DNA of 64,000 nucleotides from Pseudoselenomonas ruminantium (GTDB lineage Bacteria > Bacillota > Negativicutes > Selenomonadales > Selenomonadaceae). A model generated the notes under the pieces. The model did no database searches and was not told where the DNA came from. It saw only the letters and a list, made by a program, of their open reading frames with translations. Below are positions 63,601 through 64,000 of this stretch, piece by piece. The stretch spans positions 102,102 to 166,101 of the forward strand of contig SVBZ01000048.1 of the NCBI GenBank assembly GCA_015058575.1, given 5' to 3'. How positions within the stretch are numbered: position 1 is the first letter of the stretch; each line of letters begins with the position of its first letter. The position numbers and the translations under genes are program-made.

Positions 63601-64000
63601 AACACTCTACACCTATGACAGCCTCAACCGCCTGCAGCAGGCAGAATATCCGACCTATACAGAGCGGTTCACCTACGACCGAGCGGGAAATCGGCTGACC
63701 CGGACGGCAAAAGATATCGAGAAACAGTATATCTACGATGTCAACAACCGATTGACAAGTCAAATCGTCAACGGTCAGGTGGAAACCTATCGCTACGATA
63801 ACGCTGGCAATTTGCTCCAAGACGTCAGGAACACCTACGAATATGACGCCTTCCGCAGAACCAGCAAGGTAACGACAAAAGCGGGCGATGTCCAGATAAA
63901 CCGCTACGATGCCGAAGGCCTGCGCTGCGAAATGGAAGAAAACGGCAAACTCGTGCAGTTTATCTTCAACGAAAACAAGGAAGTAATCGCAGAAAAAGAG
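57695..64000 (+). CDS. VgrG-Rhs fusion, giant spike/toxin-shell protein, 3' end outside the window
   Basis: Open from ATG 57695 (GCAGGAGG upstream) to the last base, 2102 codons without stop. Residues 1-280 form a VgrG gp27-like part (LGQLKVEGLPYQRIEKIQID, LYQHEETDWQFLVRLAETTG). A gp5-like OB fold lies at about 283-375 (LSGTILAVDGTNVKVKF, YSMPDVGDHVFVYF). A beta-helix-like stretch and a hydrophobic segment near 577-640 (LSLAVDVALMAACFTPVGP) follow. The DUF6531 Rhs start is DPIDAVTGSFCMTVTDY near 758, and YD repeats run from about 940 to the end (for example YDREGRVL, YDSAGRLTTV). The Rhs core cleavage site and the C-terminal toxin lie beyond 64000. Confidence 0.9.
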   Translation, partial: MEQVTLGQLKVEGLPYQRIEKIQIDTRAGQHGICDLQFIALPAADMSLVQRIEGQPIKVLLKTELLFAGIITQAVWQEQAGYSCLQVRAVTLSQAMDIKRHSRTFQSESKTLSDVANAIGQPYGLQIAVQDNPVLPRMLYQHEETDWQFLVRLAETTGHFLFTNCASDRIQLSVGFVPFSKRRREKEDRIDAISLPVSTCRKVKENIRPMTAPCEFQDTGLATYDWKLTAGHGLEYEQRVQAVLESHIVSEDALLINRLTLRHKEGCRPEAEEELRRRNMPQQLSGTILAVDGTNVKVKFDCDEQQDIEEACWIPYENTVNNYQYSMPDVGDHVFVYFEENGEKVALGSHRGELGGNPDYEAPENRNLTSTNNMVQFQPNSVVMIAGRSGADSASITADDSRGISVVSNHDVVVHSGKDIVIQSGTDSVDDKSGKVAPGFCRGYDKYIGDGGQALAQTLQLDIAAGKIGQDASLSKSLGAPKEAPVTSDLGKDLFRQSGQRHTTSPMNAAIEDFATGVSDGRINVEAGQAMTLKVGGNWLCLDGATNTVALKAPLVAGEGYIHNQYPQERTTEDIEMNNLSLAVDVALMAACFTPVGPVASVILSLKIIGEDLEAGNKKDAAIDTALAMLPVAGNIFARTKRGAEAIRSASNGLKAARLAARTKIDKAWGALKKFASDHVSLEKIDKAIIQGAKARPWLRSKMGNLPKNVVMSCGRKSSGNKMRDRTALNGAPEKAKNTTPAVSGTQNAANGKTSVADPIDAVTGSFCMTVTDYRQKDFVEDFLLTRTYESIYENPGQHLGRRWLINVGSALERREKQVRILCADMHLEKFALQADGSWQNERGGDRGIMLAENETGYQLENRHQQKTYFYNKSGQLTDMVLCQKAKIHIEYHGRQIQTVRLADGQELSFLYAEDKIAQITDGIGRTICYEYEDDLLTCVTYPNGGQAKYTYTPEGWIRTVTDLNGICYLQNDYDREGRVLHQQMKNGAEYLLFYDDQNRRTTVTDQHNGKRVTYHWNRQHLVEKTVYPDDTTAEKAYDERENVIYEKDRLGRETKRTYNEASQLLREELPSGLTRQLAYDGEGRLQEETDSEGGCVRYRYDKHGWLIARETKLGEGKWKKESWQYDFRGRVLTQAVNGCETTYSYEGTLPVPSSMMLPEGGWFNYEYDKVCRLMCIQSEFGERSFGYDVMDYRACDIDALGHMESWQYDLMGNLQKHITPKEQDKGADQQVSRYVYDSMDHCILETAPEGIVYARAYDAEGNLIKEVHPEAYDPETGEGEGTLYDYDTDGHKIRIHYPDGGVERRFYDAEGNLCKRVTPNHYDASTDDGAGMSYTYDAGNRRTTVKNEAGDLLEVSRYDAKGRCIYHQDAGQLEASRDGMVYATNYKYDLAGNKLEERKAVAEKDGAIQYSLRRWTYDIHGNIIEEKTWLTLQSETSASGLTRIIRQDYDKQNRLIRVTDNLGAEVKYTYNSIGKRTSEERKINAKETQRIAYRYDKAGRLIDRAEELNKKRKGNWWSHTHYTYDANGNITEIQLPDGSKIQRGYDAADRLVAECIIDHASGQKNTTRFTYDKAGNILRITDDCGRAQSFTYNLLNQRTQAVTSEGRRQELIYDHEGNVTERRLPQGMTYRYRYDSAGRLTTVIGTDDQVLETVAYDRAGRRIKAETAAGGGAAYAYTAAGWQTKIATNGGASQAYHYDAQGNVTGIVDGNGNETSYVLDSWGRITEIRKADGSKENYSYDFAGNITEAVDGNGNKRTYEYDDNNQLKAITYPDGSQEEYLYTADGKLIQFQDRNGITNEYQWNVYGSLIERKAGNLRNSYEYAPNGQLTAAIANGMDYRYSYDRDGLLLAKKASGRTLLSYRYDELGRKISQTDITGRQVSYKFDKSNYLVDICNEIDQSIVKFTRDADGAIQKITHANGMWQDITYDADKNITSLTVATPDKILAKNTYRYDGNGQRIEKNELTGQTLYTYDSLNRLQQAEYPTYTERFTYDRAGNRLTRTAKDIEKQYIYDVNNRLTSQIVNGQVETYRYDNAGNLLQDVRNTYEYDAFRRTSKVTTKAGDVQINRYDAEGLRCEMEENGKLVQFIFNENKEVIAEKE

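Overview
The window (64 kb, nearly all genes on the + strand) looks like a chromosome segment of a Selenomonas-type member of the Negativicutes, that is, a Firmicute with an outer membrane. This is an inference. The housekeeping order is Firmicute-like: dxs-tlyA-nadK-argR-recN, scpA-scpB, mutS2, a SpoIID-family gene and a DUF441 gene. A two-partner secretion pair (18141-23787) only makes sense in a cell with an outer membrane.

Layout. 1-17211: isoprenoid, NAD, arginine-control and DNA-repair genes, a Nudix enzyme, an M50 protease, ScpAB, a large U32 protein, MutS2, a class A PBP and TyrS. 17345-23787: a secreted CAP-domain protein behind a long hairpin-bearing leader, then a TpsB/TpsA adhesin pair. 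23844-25237: yebC and ruvC. 25296-36970: an accessory block that separates ruvC from ruvA. It holds DUF441, a RelB/DinJ-YoeB toxin-antitoxin pair, CRISPR array 1 (7 repeats), cas1-cas2, a degenerate one-spacer mini-CRISPR with its own promoter, cse1-cse2-cas7-cas5-cas6e-cas3 (type I-E), CRISPR array 2 (13 repeats), and a compact locus with the architecture of an Fst/par-like type I toxin-antitoxin. 37038-41728: ruvA, ruvB, queH, spoIID-like, queA. 42000-64000+: a contractile-injection locus running off the window.

The injection locus encodes a TssC-like sheath protein, three paralogous Hcp-like tube proteins (one with a glycine-zipper tail), a PAAR-like DUF4280 tip protein and a VgrG-Rhs fusion of at least 2102 aa with no stop before the window ends. 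Between them lie regulatory and chaperone genes: a vWA membrane protein, two FHA proteins, two PP2C-type proteins (one probably catalytically dead), a J-domain protein, an Hsp70-like ATPase and a Sel1-repeat protein. No baseplate gene, sheath-recycling ATPase, membrane complex or Ser/Thr kinase is visible here; they would have to lie beyond 64000 or elsewhere.

The most unusual signals are: (1) a crRNA-like hairpin RNA at 28323-28416 upstream of the Cascade operon, whose pseudo-spacer has a seed-like match to the predicted -35 box of that operon; (2) an Fst-like sense/antisense RNA pair at 36651-36970; (3) the FHA/PP2C/Hsp70/J-protein-equipped contractile system with a VgrG-Rhs fusion; (4) a strong excess of the palindrome TTGAC-NN-GTCAA. 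All calls come from reading the sequence; no searches were run.
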